NCBI GenBank assembly: GCA_009760855.2
Contig: WPIO01000093.1
Location: 120,001 to 184,000 of the forward strand
DNA from: Cristatella mucedo
Lineage: Eukaryota > Bryozoa > Phylactolaemata > Cristatellidae
Reading direction: 5' to 3'
DNA length: 64,000 bases
Positions 45,772 through 57,278 of the stretch are shown piece after piece. Positions within the stretch are counted from its first letter, which is position 1. Every line of letters begins with the position of its first letter. The translations under genes were made by a program, and so were the position numbers. The notes under the pieces are model-generated. The model did not search any database. It worked only from the letters and a program-made list of their open reading frames with translations, and was not told where the DNA came from.

Positions 45772-45912
45772 CCTGACTCAGCAGCCTTATTTGTATAGCG
45801 ACAGAAGAGCGTTATCTGGCTATCGCCACCCCTTGTAGTGAGCAATGCAGGATCGCCCACTGCAGGGCTCGATCTCTCGACCTGGGTCGCGGAAAGCGAG
45901 CGCCTCGTAGAT
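45772..45912 (-). mobile_element. tRNA-derived SINE
   Basis: Reversed: TATAGCGACAGAAGAGCG, CACCCCTTGTAGTGAGC, box B-like GGGCTCGATCTC and a box A remnant at 45900. Confidence 0.8.
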
Positions 45913-45917
45913 CCCCT

Positions 45918-45997
45918 CTAAGATCCTGGGGCAGGCCTCAGGTAGGGGGACTCTGGACTAAGATCCTGGGGCAGGCCGCAGGTAGGGGGACTCTGGC
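45918..45997 (+). repeat. Tandem duplication, 2 x 40 bp
   Basis: Two copies of a 40-bp unit starting CTAAGATCCTGGGGCAGGC that differ at one base (TCA/GCA), right after a SINE end. Confidence 0.93.
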
Positions 45998-47784
<1,787 letters not shown>

Positions 47785-48090
47785 CGAATTGTACGGCGAT
47801 CTCCTCAAATCCTTTGGAGACCGTTCCGTTAGTTCGTAGGCTTCCAAAGCTCGGAACTCACTCCCGACTTGCGTCACAACACCTCCTGACTTGACCGCAC
47901 TTAAAAAAAATAAAAACGCATCTATTTATCACAGCACTTAATGAATCCCTGTTATTCTTGTTGTTTATTGAACGTGCTACCACTAATCATTCGATCGTGC
48001 TTCCATTGCAGCAAATGTAAAGTGCCTAGATTGAGATTGAGTTCTCTGAGGGCGCTACATCAAATGTATTATTATTATTATTATTATCTC
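47785..48090 (+). mobile_element. LINE C-terminal end, 3' UTR and tail
   Basis: TCAAATCCTTTGGAGACCGT to ATCACAGCACTTAATGAATC (C-terminus), a shortened 3' UTR, then GAGATTGAGTTCTCTGAGGG and (ATT)n at 48066-48087. Confidence 0.82.
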
Positions 48091-48329
48091 CACGAGCGGC
48101 GTGACGATCGACAGGTCACCTAAGGACTAGCGGCGGCAGCCTTGTCGCACACGCATGCATTGTCACTACCGACATGAGCTGACGCAGCCACCGTTTATAG
48201 CTGGCTACCTACAGGGTCTCCTACTTTGGCGACTCGGCGCCCCGTGGCTGAACCATTTGGAGGCTGGCAAAACGATGCAGAAACTTCGGCGCACTGCCTT
48301 AGAACGATACCAAGATTAGAGGTACTACT

Positions 48330-48500
48330 AATAATAATGTTGTTAAGAATGTGAATGACATTATTGCAGCTCCCCAATCGGATTATATCTCTTTCTAGGT
48401 ACCGTGCACGCGCTGCGAAGCAGGCATGCTGATTGGTTAGTGCTCGCACGCGTATGCTGCTGCTCGCGTGAGCATCCGCACGGACTAATCGCACGGACCC
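48330..48500 (-). mobile_element. Diverged LINE 3' tail
   Basis: (AAT)n at 48330, reverse tail TATATCTCTTTCTAGGTACC at 48386, and 3' UTR with CATGCTGATTGGTTAGTG. Confidence 0.65.
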
Positions 48501-49617
48501 AGAATGGGTCGGGAAGTGCGAGCACCTTGCCCTAAGGCCATGTATGACCCAGCTTTCCTGTGCCGCCGTTCGGCCGGTCACAATTGTCCCGCATCCTGAG
48601 ACTCGCACAGTAGGCGCTCAATGCCGGAGCGCGCGAGCGCCTCGGTCGCGGCCAATGCTTGCGGCTCGGCCGGCGGCTCCGAGGTCACACCCTGATCTAA
48701 GCGCTAAGCGTCTGCGAGCCTGCCCGAGAGAGTGACTCGCCGCAGGGCGATATCCCGTCCGCATAGCGACGGCCGCGGCCGCTCGGCGGCGGCGGCGGCT
48801 GCCGCGACCTACTGAGGCCGGCGCTCGAGCTCTAATTACGGCGACTCGTAACGAGCAGACGCGCAGGCGCCGCGCGCAAGAGTCGTCGCTGTCTTTCGCG
48901 ATTAGCCGCGAGGCACCGCGCGCGCGCGCGCGCGCGCGGAGGCGCTCGAGCGCCACTCCCCCGAGGCCGGCGCGGCCGGCGGACGCATTTCGCGACAGCT
49001 GCGCGACGGGCGCGACGCCGCCGGCGCCGCCGCGAGCGCGGCCAGCGAGCGCACGCGCGCGGACGCGGACGGACTGGAAGAAGGTCACGGCCACGGCCGC
49101 GGCGTGAGCTGAAGGCGCGCGAAGCGGCGGCGAGGAGCTTCGCGGAGAGGATGCTCACCGCACCGGCGACGGCACAATTGCGGAGCGCGCGCGCGGGGGC
49201 GGCGGCGACGGCGGCGGCGCTACGCGATGCCCGACGCGCGGAGGCGCGCTGCGGCGGCGAGCGACTATCGAGAGCGAGCGCTTGGCGCGACGGGAGATCG
49301 CCGCTGCTGCTGCCACTGCCGCTCGCTCTAGCCCGCCGCCCCCTCGCTCGGTCGCGCGGTCCGAGGTCTCGTTCGCTCGAGCGTCCGTCCGTCCGTGCGC
49401 GCGGTGCCGAAATGAGCAAACGGGTGGAGTGCGGTGGCGGCGCTTCCATTGTGACGGTATCTGGCGCTCGCGAATGGCGGCGTCGCCAGCGGGGTCGCAG
49501 GTCGCAGGCTTTTCTAGGCTGCGCGCGTGTCAGCGAGCGGCGTTCGAGCGAGCGAGAAAGCGAGCGGACGACGTTCGAACGGAGCGACGGCTCAGCGGAT
49601 ACGACCCGGCGGAGGTC
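48500..49617. other. CpG-rich block without a recognisable gene
   Basis: Among the most CpG-dense segments; contains (CG)11. An ATG at 49412 opens 75 codons (MSKRVECGGGASIVTV) up to a donor-like site that lies inside a SINE. It may be a CpG-island promoter; no protein family recognised. Confidence 0.45.
48917..48938. repeat. (CG)11 dinucleotide run
   Basis: Eleven uninterrupted CG steps within a CpG-rich block; alternating purine-pyrimidine, so Z-DNA-prone. Confidence 0.95.
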
Positions 49618-49745
49618 GGTCCGACCAAGGTCAGGGTGAGTGCATCTGGCGGTGGCGGTCGCGGGCTCGATCCCCGTGGCGTGCGTGAAGCTTGATTGAG
49701 TTCTCTTTGGACGCTGTACAAAGGAGTTTTATTTATTTATTTACG
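49618..49745 (+). mobile_element. Chimeric SINE: tRNA-like head with LINE 3' tail
   Basis: Head CCAAGGTCAGGGTGAGTGC, box B-like GCGGGCTCGATCCCCG (49661), then LINE-tail GCTTGATTGAGTTCTCTTTG and (TTTA)n end. The GGTGAGTG inside box A mimics a splice donor. Confidence 0.65.
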
Positions 49746-49999
49746 TGAATTCGCGAGTCCCGCTAAGGGTGACGATTAGCCGATTCCGCTGCAGCAATTA
49801 TGCAGCGGCAGAAGTAGGCCGCCGCGGTAGCTGTAGCTCTCGCCTCACTCGCGTAGCAGAGGCAGAGCACGGGACACAGCGGCTACTTACTGTACTTGTG
49901 TTCTCTTCGTTTTCCGTCACTCCCATATTGGCCCACCGCGAATTTGTTCATGCGGCTGCGTCATCCAGGGCCTGCGCCTCCGCGCCTGGAATTGTCAGA

Positions 50000-50230
50000 G
50001 CCATGCCGGCGATGGCTCGAATTTTGCGATCTTGCGTCGCTGAAAGTAGGCAGGCTTGACTGTGGAGCCGATGTGGTCGTCCAGCGAACGGTCGCTTGGG
50101 AGCAGGGCGCCAGGATTGCTTGCAGATGCTACAGGAGATACTGCATGCTGGCCGAGCCCATTCTGAGGGACAGGCTTTTCAATCTTTTAGTAACCCTACG
50201 CTTGCAAAAAGCTAGTAAGTTGGATGGTTC
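50000..50230 (-). mobile_element. LINE internal coding fragment
   Basis: Aligns with 61190-61380 of the best LINE copy (CTGAAAGTAGGCAGGCTTGACTGTGGAG versus CTGACAGTAGGCAGACTTGATTGTGGAA, compared in blocks). No tail. It lies just upstream of the BAMBI promoter region. Confidence 0.7.
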
Positions 50231-50551
50231 ATATTAGATAATGCCGCTTCGGCGTATGCGCGCGGTATATGTAGGACGCGCTACGCATGGCTAAGAGAAG
50301 GACCGACTGCTCAGCGCAGCCGCGCAAAGAGGGGCGTACGTCGGCGCCTGGCCGGTCGCCCTGCGGCGACGCAGAGCAGCGTGCGCGCACCGCGGCCGGG
50401 TCGACGTAGCTCGCCGACAATAGCGCCGTATATCTAATTCGGCGGCGAGCAGCGAGATCAAACGGCCAGCTCGGCAGAGGCTATGGCTTATTAGCGCCGC
50501 ATTTTAGTGTCGTGGGTGGTCGCCTGCTGAGCGACGTCGGGCCGTGCTGGA

Positions 50552-50726
<175 letters not shown>

Positions 50727-51224
50727 CATGTCGCCTGCGCTCCGCAAAAATCTCCCTGCCGGCGGCATAGTTGTCAGGCGATTTCCGCCGATAGATCGTT
50801 CGGTCAAGGGTAGGCGCCACCGGACCGTAAAGCGGGACCGCGGACGCAATACCTCGCCCTGTTGAGCGGCCCGCCCCACCCCCTGTAAGCAGCGGTGGCC
50901 CCCGCCCGAAAGTTCTGTGGGTCGACTCTCCCAGCCGGGTGCAGTCGGCAGCCTGAGCGTACACCTTTGAGGCGTTTTTCGCTCTCAAATCGCCGACTTC
51001 AGGTCGACGACGCCGCCGCTCCGGGTCTCGCCTCGGCTGGCTAACCTTGGCCCGCGCGCGCTCCATCCGATCCCTGCGCGCACTCGCAGGGCGTTCGGGC
51101 GCAGCCAGCAGCGGGAGAGGCAACTGGGCAAAAAATGGGGGTGGACTGATTTAATTTGCAATGAGTACCGTTGCCAAGCCGCCGACGGCGCGCATAATTT
51201 ACAGCCGGTCACTACAGTCAACGC

Positions 51225-51376
51225 GGCGCCAGACCAGGCGCAGCGCTAATGAGATCTCGCTGTAAGCCCGCCTCAGCCTGTCCGTCGCGGGCTCGCTCAC
51301 CAGAGAGCCGCAGCGCACGGCCGCCCCACTCGCGAGTCTGAAGACGAGACTATGTGACGTCATTAAGTCTGGCGCC
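51225..51376. promoter_or_regulatory. Inverted pair of SMAD-like composite motifs
   Basis: GGCGCCAGAC at 51225-51234 and its exact reverse complement GTCTGGCGCC at 51367-51376 flank 132 bp just upstream of the TATA-like box. Each joins a GC-type SMAD site (GGCGCC) to the SMAD box AGAC/GTCT. Vertebrate BAMBI is a direct BMP/TGF-beta target, so feedback control is plausible. The same 10-mer also occurs by itself at 1473 and 46198, so chance cannot be excluded. Confidence 0.4.
51355..51362 (+). promoter_or_regulatory. Consensus CRE palindrome upstream of BAMBI
   Basis: TGACGTCA is the full 8-bp CREB/ATF palindrome. It sits about 30 bp upstream of the TATA-like box, a usual position for a functional CRE. 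Binding is inferred from sequence only. Confidence 0.5.
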
Positions 51377-51388
51377 AGCCTAGCGGGG

Positions 51389-51395
51389 TTTATAT
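51389..51395 (+). promoter_or_regulatory. TATA-like box of the BAMBI promoter
   Basis: TTTATAT lies about 30 bp upstream of a plausible start near 51420 and about 190 bp upstream of the ATG, in otherwise very GC-rich sequence. The leader between them contains no ATG. Position and contrast with the surroundings support it; no transcript data are available. Confidence 0.45.
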
Positions 51396-51586
51396 GCCTC
51401 GTCCCGACGACGGACTTGACCGAACCCGGCTGGAGTGCCCCTGAGGAGTGCTCGGACGCGACGCGCCGGCCATCGCGCTTTGGCCACGCTGGAGTCTTCG
51501 GGCGGCTGTGCGCTGCGCAGTGTTGTCATACATTGAGCCGACCCGTCGTCAACGTAGCGAGCGAGAGCGCGCGAGAGACCCCGCGA

Positions 51587-51650
51587 ATGCTGTCACCGCT
51601 GGTGGTGGTCTCGATCGCCTTCACCTTGCTCGCGTCGCCTGGCGTGCGTG
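51587..51650 (+). CDS. BAMBI: BAMBI coding exon 1 (signal peptide)
   Basis: Encodes 21 residues plus one base of the next codon. They begin MLSPLVVVSIAFTLLASPG, a typical secretory signal peptide: short n-region, long hydrophobic core, small residues near the cleavage site. The exon ends at a near-consensus donor (G|GTAAGTGAG, GT at 51651) in phase 1. It lies in CpG-rich sequence. The frame is open upstream to 51416 without another ATG, so 51587 is the only reasonable start. Confidence 0.88.
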
Positions 51651-54600
51651 GTAAGTGAGCGCCTAGCGCGCGGGGGCCAGCGCGGCGCTCGCGCACGCTA
51701 CCGGCTCTCGCGCGTACGCCCGCCTGCCTCGGCTGTTCCAGCCACCGCGGCCCGTCAGCGGAACGTCCGAGGCGCCGATCGCATCCGGCACCGCGGTTCG
51801 CGCTCGTCGCCGCGCCCGCCGGAAGTCAGCTCGGCAAACGCCGCCGCTGCCGAGCTGCCTGGCCGCATACCGCCGCTCCCGTCAGCTGCGCTTGACGACG
51901 GTGCACCTCGGCGCCTCCCAGCCCAGCGGGTGGCTACGACGGCGCAGCGGCGGCGCCCGCTCAGCGCGGCCGCTGCCGCTGCGAGGCCCGCATTACTCGT
52001 GACCGCCCCGCCCCGTGGCGCGGCGCGGCATGGCCGCCGCTCTGCCGCTCGGCAATTGCTGCCGCCTTGCGTGCTGTGCGGGGTTCCGCTGGCGCGGCGG
52101 ACGGCTGCTGCCGCCCGCCCCACTGGGCGCCGTTGACCGTCGGTCTCGAGTCCCCCCCCGGCGTGGCGCGACACCGCTCGGAGCCCGCGGACTCGCCGGC
52201 GCGGCGCACCTGTTCCTGTTGCGCCCGTCTTGATGGAACCACTGGCCGTCCGCCCGCCGGCTGCTGCTGCTTCTTGGTCGAAGCGACCTCTCGGTCAGGC
52301 GCCTGCCGTCCGCCGCCACCAGCCCGCCTCTGCGCTCTGCCGCTCCTTTGCCGCCGGAACTCGCCGGCTCCCTCGACGCGCCCCCCGCCTCGTCCTCGTG
52401 CATTCGCGCGCTCCTTATCCTTAAGCTGCCGGCTTTTCTGTTGTTGATTTCGCGAAACCCTGGAAACTTGGGGCGATAGTGCTTCGCCGGCGCGACCTAA
52501 GGCTGATACGACCCGTCGCCGTCGCCGCCGTCATGGCATTTTTCCGTAGGCTTCTGCCTCCGCCCACCGCCGTTTGCGATCCACGTCCGCCCGCCCGCCC
52601 GCCCGCCACTCTTCGAAGCGGTGTCGACGGCGACTCTCAATTCTCTCTGATTCGACTGCAGTCTCAAACGTAAGCCGACCGCTTAACATATCGATACAGT
52701 CTATAAATAAATTAATAAATGTAAAAATAATATATATTTGCATATATGCAAATATATATATATATATATGTATATAACCGTGTGAGTATATATATATACG
52801 CATATTGTATATATATATTCTTGTTTACATTGGCCATGTAAGCCTCGAAATGCTGTCTCGGAGGTCCTTCGCACGCTCCGCCGAGCCTTCGCTTGCGGTC
52901 GCGGGCTTACGCGAGCTGGCGGTAGGGGGGGGGGGCTAGCGACGGAGCGGTCGTCGCCCGCTCTCTTTGGCGTGCGCCCTCGTCGCTCCCGGGCGCACGC
53001 CGGTCATGCGCGGCGGCCGCTTGAGCAGCGTCCTCTTTTTAGTTTGGGGTTACGTTTTTTGAGCGGCCGGCGGCGGTCGCCCGCGCGGTGAAACCCGAAC
53101 GCGAGCCCGCTGGCGTGCACGCGGTATCTCACCGCATCGCATCGGGCTTCGCGGCGGTGGCGCCGACGCCGCTCTCGGCCAGACGGGCGGTATCGTCTGG
53201 CGTCGGAGCCGACGGTCCGCCGGTGCAGCTGGGGCAGCGCAGGGCGAGGACGCAGCGGCGGCGGCGGCGTAACATTAGCCGGGCATCCGTCGGCGCTGGG
53301 GACAATCTGATTACACAGAAAATCGAAAGAATGGCATCTGGTTTCTCAAAAAACAGACCCATAATTTCGGCCCTATCAAGCTAAACCGATCGGCGACGCT
53401 TCAGATTAGCCTTTTTTGAGGCTGCATATACAGTTACGAGGTAAAGGAACGACGACTCGGCTTCGACGTGGGGCGCAGCTCGCTAGCCGGCTGCTCGGCC
53501 GCCGCCGCAGCGCTAGCCGGCTGCTCGGCCGCCGCCGCAGCGCTAGCCGGCTGCTCGGCCGCCGCCGAGGCGCGACCGACAGGCAACTGCCAGATAGTTA
53601 AACAGGCAACAAAATTAATTGTTCTTATCCGCGTAGCTCTGGCGGTCAGGCATGTCTGCCTAAACAGGCTAATTGGACGACACTTCTCGGGGCAACGGCG
53701 AAATATGCAGAAGGGTCAGGATCGGAGCCGAAGCAGACAGACTGGCCGGTTGAGTGTGTCCGCCTGTCCAGCCCCTTCAGCCGCGTCTGCCTTTGTCGCC
53801 ACGGAGCCACCCAATTGGAAGCATTTTCGCTCAAGTAATTAGCTAATTAAGTCGTAGAAGATGCCAGCGCTTTAAAAACCTTTCTGGCAAGCTGCATAGC
53901 CGAATTTGCGGTTGTAGACCGAATAATAGCATATAGTCAAGATGGCCTTACCGCACCGCAGCTTTATCACCGACGCTGGTGGGCGCCGTCTTCGTTATCT
54001 AACGATACTCAATGACCGCGTCCTCAATGACGACCCCCTGGACCCATGGTCGTGCGTGAGTCGCCAGCCATGACCGTTCCATGGGCGTGGCAGCCTGTTT
54101 TAGGTGCACTGGTGGCTGCCGTCTGCTGCTCCCGACGCGTCCCGAACTGTGCGGACGAATCGTAAAATCGCCATAAAACTGGGTATATTTATTACGCCGT
54201 CAATTAAGTTTTAGCTGTCTCTCAGAACAGACAGCAGCCTCCACCGCAGCAACGGGTCTAGTTGTGGTCCAGGGTCCACCGCCGTCATAATTGGGCGGCT
54301 GTGGCGGTGACGCACCGCCACAGCCGCCCGCCCACCTGCCCCCACGGACGTTAGCCGCTGAGTCGAGCCAGTAGCCAGGTGGCGCTGGCTACTTCTGATG
54401 GACCCGCCACAGCCGCCCGCCCACCTGCCCCCACGGACGTTAGCCGCTGAGTCGAGCCAGTAGCCAGGTGGCGCTGGCTACTTCTGATGGACCCCAGTCC
54501 GGGACCCAGCGCGCCCGCACGGCAGCCGACCGCATGGCAGGCTCTGTTCATTCGTGCATGTCGATGCCTCAAGGGGGGGGGAGGGTGCAGCATCGGTTTG

Positions 54601-57278
54601 GTAGACTGCTAGCGGTGCTAACGGGTCTTTTTCTTTCTCTCCAGCAGGAGGCTCGATCAAGTGCTACTGCAACAGCGTGCAGTGTGCCTCGGACGGCCGA
54701 TACGTCTGCCTGTCGGCGTCGGGCCGCTGCTTCTCCAAACTGTACAGCGCCTATCGAGCGGCCTCGGCCGTCCACCCGACCCGTCTGCCGCCGCCGGACG
54801 AGCACGGCTGTGTCGACCTGCTGCCTGCGCCGCAGCGCGGCATGTGCGACGGGACGGGCGACCTGGTGAAGCAGCCCGAGAAAGGCAACGCGATGATCGT
54901 CTGCTGCGGAGACGAGCTGTGCAATTATAACGAGCATCAAGACATCCGCGTGGATAGCGGCGGCATCAGCAGCAGCAGCAGAAGGATCGGCGGTGGCGCT
55001 TTGGGTGAGAGCTCATCCCTATTTTCAGCCGGGAGGGGGCGAGCGTGTTCGCCGCGATTGGTCAACTCCCTTCGCCACGGGTGGCCGATCCGAAGCCGGA
55101 CCGGTGCGTGCTGACCAACACTTGCATGCACAGCCCCCGGCTGCTCTTCTCCTGCCCCCCTCATGCGAGCCGCCGGCGTGCGAAGCGCGGGGCTTGCGTG
55201 CCAGGCAGTCGTTGGGCTCTGCGAATGGCCAGGCTTTGGGCTTTCACTGTAGCAGCAGCAGCAGCCGCGACGTCCTTCGGGCAGTCTGGCTCCAGTCCGT
55301 TTTGCTAGGCGCGCCGGACGGATTAGTCGTGGCCCGGGCTGCCCGAGTCCGTGTTTGCTGGCAAAGCGATTATGCTGGATTTAACGGCGTCGTCCTCAGT
55401 GCAGCTGACGAACCGATAGGTAAATTGAGGTGTCACTCGTGTTTGTCGACGTACTCAAGAGATAACCGAGTGCTCGAGGTTTACCTCGGAGGCGGCCTCA
55501 GAATGGCATACAGCGAGAGCTCTCTCTCGTCGAGGACCGGCTCGTGGTCTCAAGTGCTTCGATGCAGTGAGTTTAAAGGCTCTCCCCTGAGCTAGATCAA
55601 CAGGCCAGGTTAGATCAACACGCCAGGAGCCCACGCGTCGGGGGCAGCCACTGACTACGCCGAGGCGGCGTCTCATGCCGTCGGCTGTTAAAAATGTATG
55701 CCTTCCGAGATTTTCGGCTGCCTCCACAGTAGTCCACCGCGGCGGTAGCGGTGGGGCCGTCGTAGGAGGATGCCCGAATCGTCTGCAGCGGTAGGGCCAC
55801 GGTGCACGCTAAATGGGAAAGCTAAATACTGCGTTCTCGATGTCCTCGGCATTTGAAACTCTTTCGATGCAAGCAGTAGGTCCACGCAACCACCACCGAG
55901 TCGATGTCCGTGGACCTGATGCAAGCCTCTGTTAATGGTGCTTGTGTCGTCAGCTTATTGCGTTCCTGCTGGCCATGACTTGTGCCAACTATCGCGAGCC
56001 ACGTTCTTGGCTCGAGTGTTAGTTGTTCATCCGAGTCGTCAAGAAGTCAAATGATTGGAAGTTATCACGATATGGCTTGCGTTGACTTACGTAGGCAAGC
56101 TATAGAAATGCTTGACTACACTGGGAAGATGCCACGCTCTGGCATGCATGCAGATCACGGCTGCTCCTTCAGCTGCAGGGACAGTGGACAAACGGGGACG
56201 ATCAGATTGAAAAGATCTGTATGCACACGGTCTGATCGAAACAATCTGCATCCGGACAGTCAGATCGAGGTCTGCTTCCATTCCAGACGGTCAGATCCAA
56301 CAGATTTGTGTGTTAACGGTCAGATCCAACAGATCTGCACCTTAACGGTCAGGTACCAAAGTGGCCCTACTACTACTACAGGCCGGGCGACAGGCGGGCC
56401 GGCAGGTACAGGCCGGGCGACAGGCGGGCCGGCAGGTACAGGCCGGGCGACAGGCGGGCCGGCAGGTACAGGCCGGGCGACAGGCGGGCCGGCAGGTACA
56501 GGCCGGGCGACAGTCATTTGGTGAAAGCTCACCGACCTTTTGTTCCATCGCCGAAAACCCTAGCGATCAACGTCCCGACCTTGAACTGTGACGATTTGCC
56601 GATTTCTTTTCACTGTCTCAATTTGCAGCAAGGACAAATCTTTCATGCATTTGACTGTGATGAAATGCCTTTGGCAAGTTGCTTTCTTTTCCTTAGTTTG
56701 TTCTGAATCATGGCTGATCTCGAGTTGGCATAGAGGCACATTATGCTTATTGCACTGTGCCGACGGTTAGCCTAGTAAAAACGCTGTCATTCGTTGTTTT
56801 AGTAAAAGAAAAGCCGAGCCCTAAAGCTACGGATTACACAAAGCCCACACAGGATGCCTGGTTCACAGTGGCCATCGTCTGCGTGCCGATCGTTGGTGGC
56901 CTCATACTCGTCGTGCTCGTCCTTGTTGCCGTCAGGTTGCTGCGAAGCGATCAGCAGCAGCAGACGCACAAGCACGGCCGCAGCGGCAGCGTCCGCACAT
57001 TCGGGCAGCAAAAGATGTGCTGGGCTGATCACTTGCCATGGCGGCAAGGCAAGCACCCTCTGCCCGACCACGTCCACTCGTCCGACGTTTACAAAGACGT
57101 GTCAGTGCAGGTTGGGCACTGGCTGAACGGTGTATCCGTTGGCGGCTCGCTGAGCGCGGAGTCGGCAGAGGCTGAGGTCAGCAGCTCGGTGCTCGTTTGG
57201 AACGACCAGCTGAGCTCAGCTGAGAGGACTTCCGGTGCAACTGTGGGCACTGCTACTGCTGTTGCTGCTGTTGTGTAA
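51587..57278 (+). CDS. BAMBI: BAMBI homologue, BMP/activin membrane-bound inhibitor (three coding exons)
   Basis: Predicted spliced protein of about 298 residues (human BAMBI is 260), from exons 51587-51650, 54648-55004 and 56803-57278. The family is a type I membrane pseudoreceptor: it resembles a TGF-beta type I receptor ectodomain but has no kinase, and it blocks BMP/activin/TGF-beta receptor signalling at the plasma membrane. What is seen: a hydrophobic signal peptide in exon 1; an ectodomain starting with the C-x-C pair KCYC; ten cysteines in the family order, including HGC and the CCGDELCNY terminus (human CCHEDMCNY); a transmembrane helix with the near-diagnostic VPIVGGLILV, followed by RLLRS as in human; and no kinase domain. 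Both introns are phase 1 with GT/AG ends, and joining the exons keeps one open frame. The only in-frame ATG is at 51587, and no ATG lies between the likely transcription start and it. The C-terminal tail, rich in Ser, Thr, Ala and Val, is longer than in vertebrates. Identification is by eye against the remembered family; the exon borders are predictions. Confidence 0.93.
52690..52820. repeat. AT-rich TATA-type low-complexity block with perfect palindrome
   Basis: Almost pure A/T with (TA)n runs inside a CpG-rich intron. Positions 52730-52759 form a perfect 30-bp palindrome whose core holds ATTTGCAT and ATGCAAAT, two POU/octamer-like sites in inverted order. Confidence 0.85.
53481..53570 (+). 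repeat. Tandem repeat, 3 x 30 bp
   Basis: Three head-to-tail 30-bp units starting CGCTAGCCGG; the first two are identical and the third differs near its end. GC-rich and intronic (BAMBI intron 1). Confidence 0.95.
54317..54494 (+). repeat. Tandem duplication, 2 x 89 bp
   Basis: Two essentially identical 89-bp units, each starting GCCACAGCCG and ending TGATGGACCC, placed about 150 bp before BAMBI exon 2. Near-identity implies a recent duplication, though an assembly duplication is possible. Confidence 0.93.
54648..55004 (+). CDS. BAMBI: BAMBI coding exon 2 (extracellular cysteine-rich domain)
   Basis: Encodes the whole extracellular domain in 118 complete codons. Ten cysteines are visible in the spacing of vertebrate BAMBI: KCYC, VQC, YVC, GRCF, HGC, GMC, CCGDELC. 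The acceptor is preceded by a pyrimidine tract (54629-54642) and is a tandem CAGCAG, so splicing could begin at 54645 or 54648; both keep the frame. The donor is G|GTGAGA with GT at 55005, phase 1. A glycine/serine-rich, AGC-repeat-encoded linker (about 54951-55003) joins the ectodomain to the juxtamembrane part in exon 3. Confidence 0.92.
56200..56352 (+). repeat. Irregular tandem repeat, about 30-bp units
   Basis: Successive diverged blocks built around CGGTCAGATC and CAACAGATCTG, at least five partial copies. Immediately precedes the perfect VNTR in BAMBI intron 2. Confidence 0.75.
56381..56513 (+). repeat. Perfect 30-bp VNTR, 4.4 copies
   Basis: Four identical 30-bp units starting GGCCGGGCGACAGGCG, plus a 13-bp partial copy. 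Perfect identity suggests recent expansion and likely length polymorphism. Stop-free in some frames on both strands, which explains the short repetitive ORFs here. Confidence 0.96.
56803..57278 (+). CDS. BAMBI: BAMBI coding exon 3 (juxtamembrane, TM helix and cytoplasmic tail)
   Basis: Starts after a pyrimidine-rich acceptor ending TTTTAG at 56802. The first two bases complete the split codon. It encodes a charged juxtamembrane stretch (KEKPSPK), then DAWFTVAIVCVPIVGGLILV and the rest of one transmembrane helix ending RLLRS. The cytoplasmic tail is about 110 residues and includes a conserved-looking DVYKDVSVQVGHW, comparable to SNDKILSLVHW in human BAMBI. The last 40 residues are low-complexity Ser/Ala/Val/Thr, partly encoded by a GCT/GTT triplet run. 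Stop TAA at 57276-57278. No kinase motifs. Confidence 0.92.

Larger units (their letters stand above)
51651..54647 (+). other. BAMBI intron 1
   Basis: About 3.0 kb. The first 1 kb and the stretch 52850-53300 are CpG-rich. It contains an AT-rich patch with a 30-bp perfect palindrome (52730-52759), a 3 x 30 bp tandem repeat (53481-53570) and a 2 x 89 bp duplication (54317-54494). No LINE or SINE copy was recognised in it. It ends in a tandem CAGCAG acceptor. Confidence 0.85.
55005..56802 (+). other. BAMBI intron 2
   Basis: About 1.8 kb, GT at 55005 and AG at 56801-56802. Holds an irregular array of related blocks containing CGGTCAGATC (56200-56352) followed by a perfect 30-bp VNTR (56381-56513). 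No LINE or SINE fragment recognised. Confidence 0.85.

Noticed and set aside
49412-49636. Possible first coding exon MSKRVECGGG... ending at a strong GTGAGT donor
   Set aside because: The donor lies in the box A region of a SINE, the peptide has no recognisable domain, and no downstream partner exon was found.
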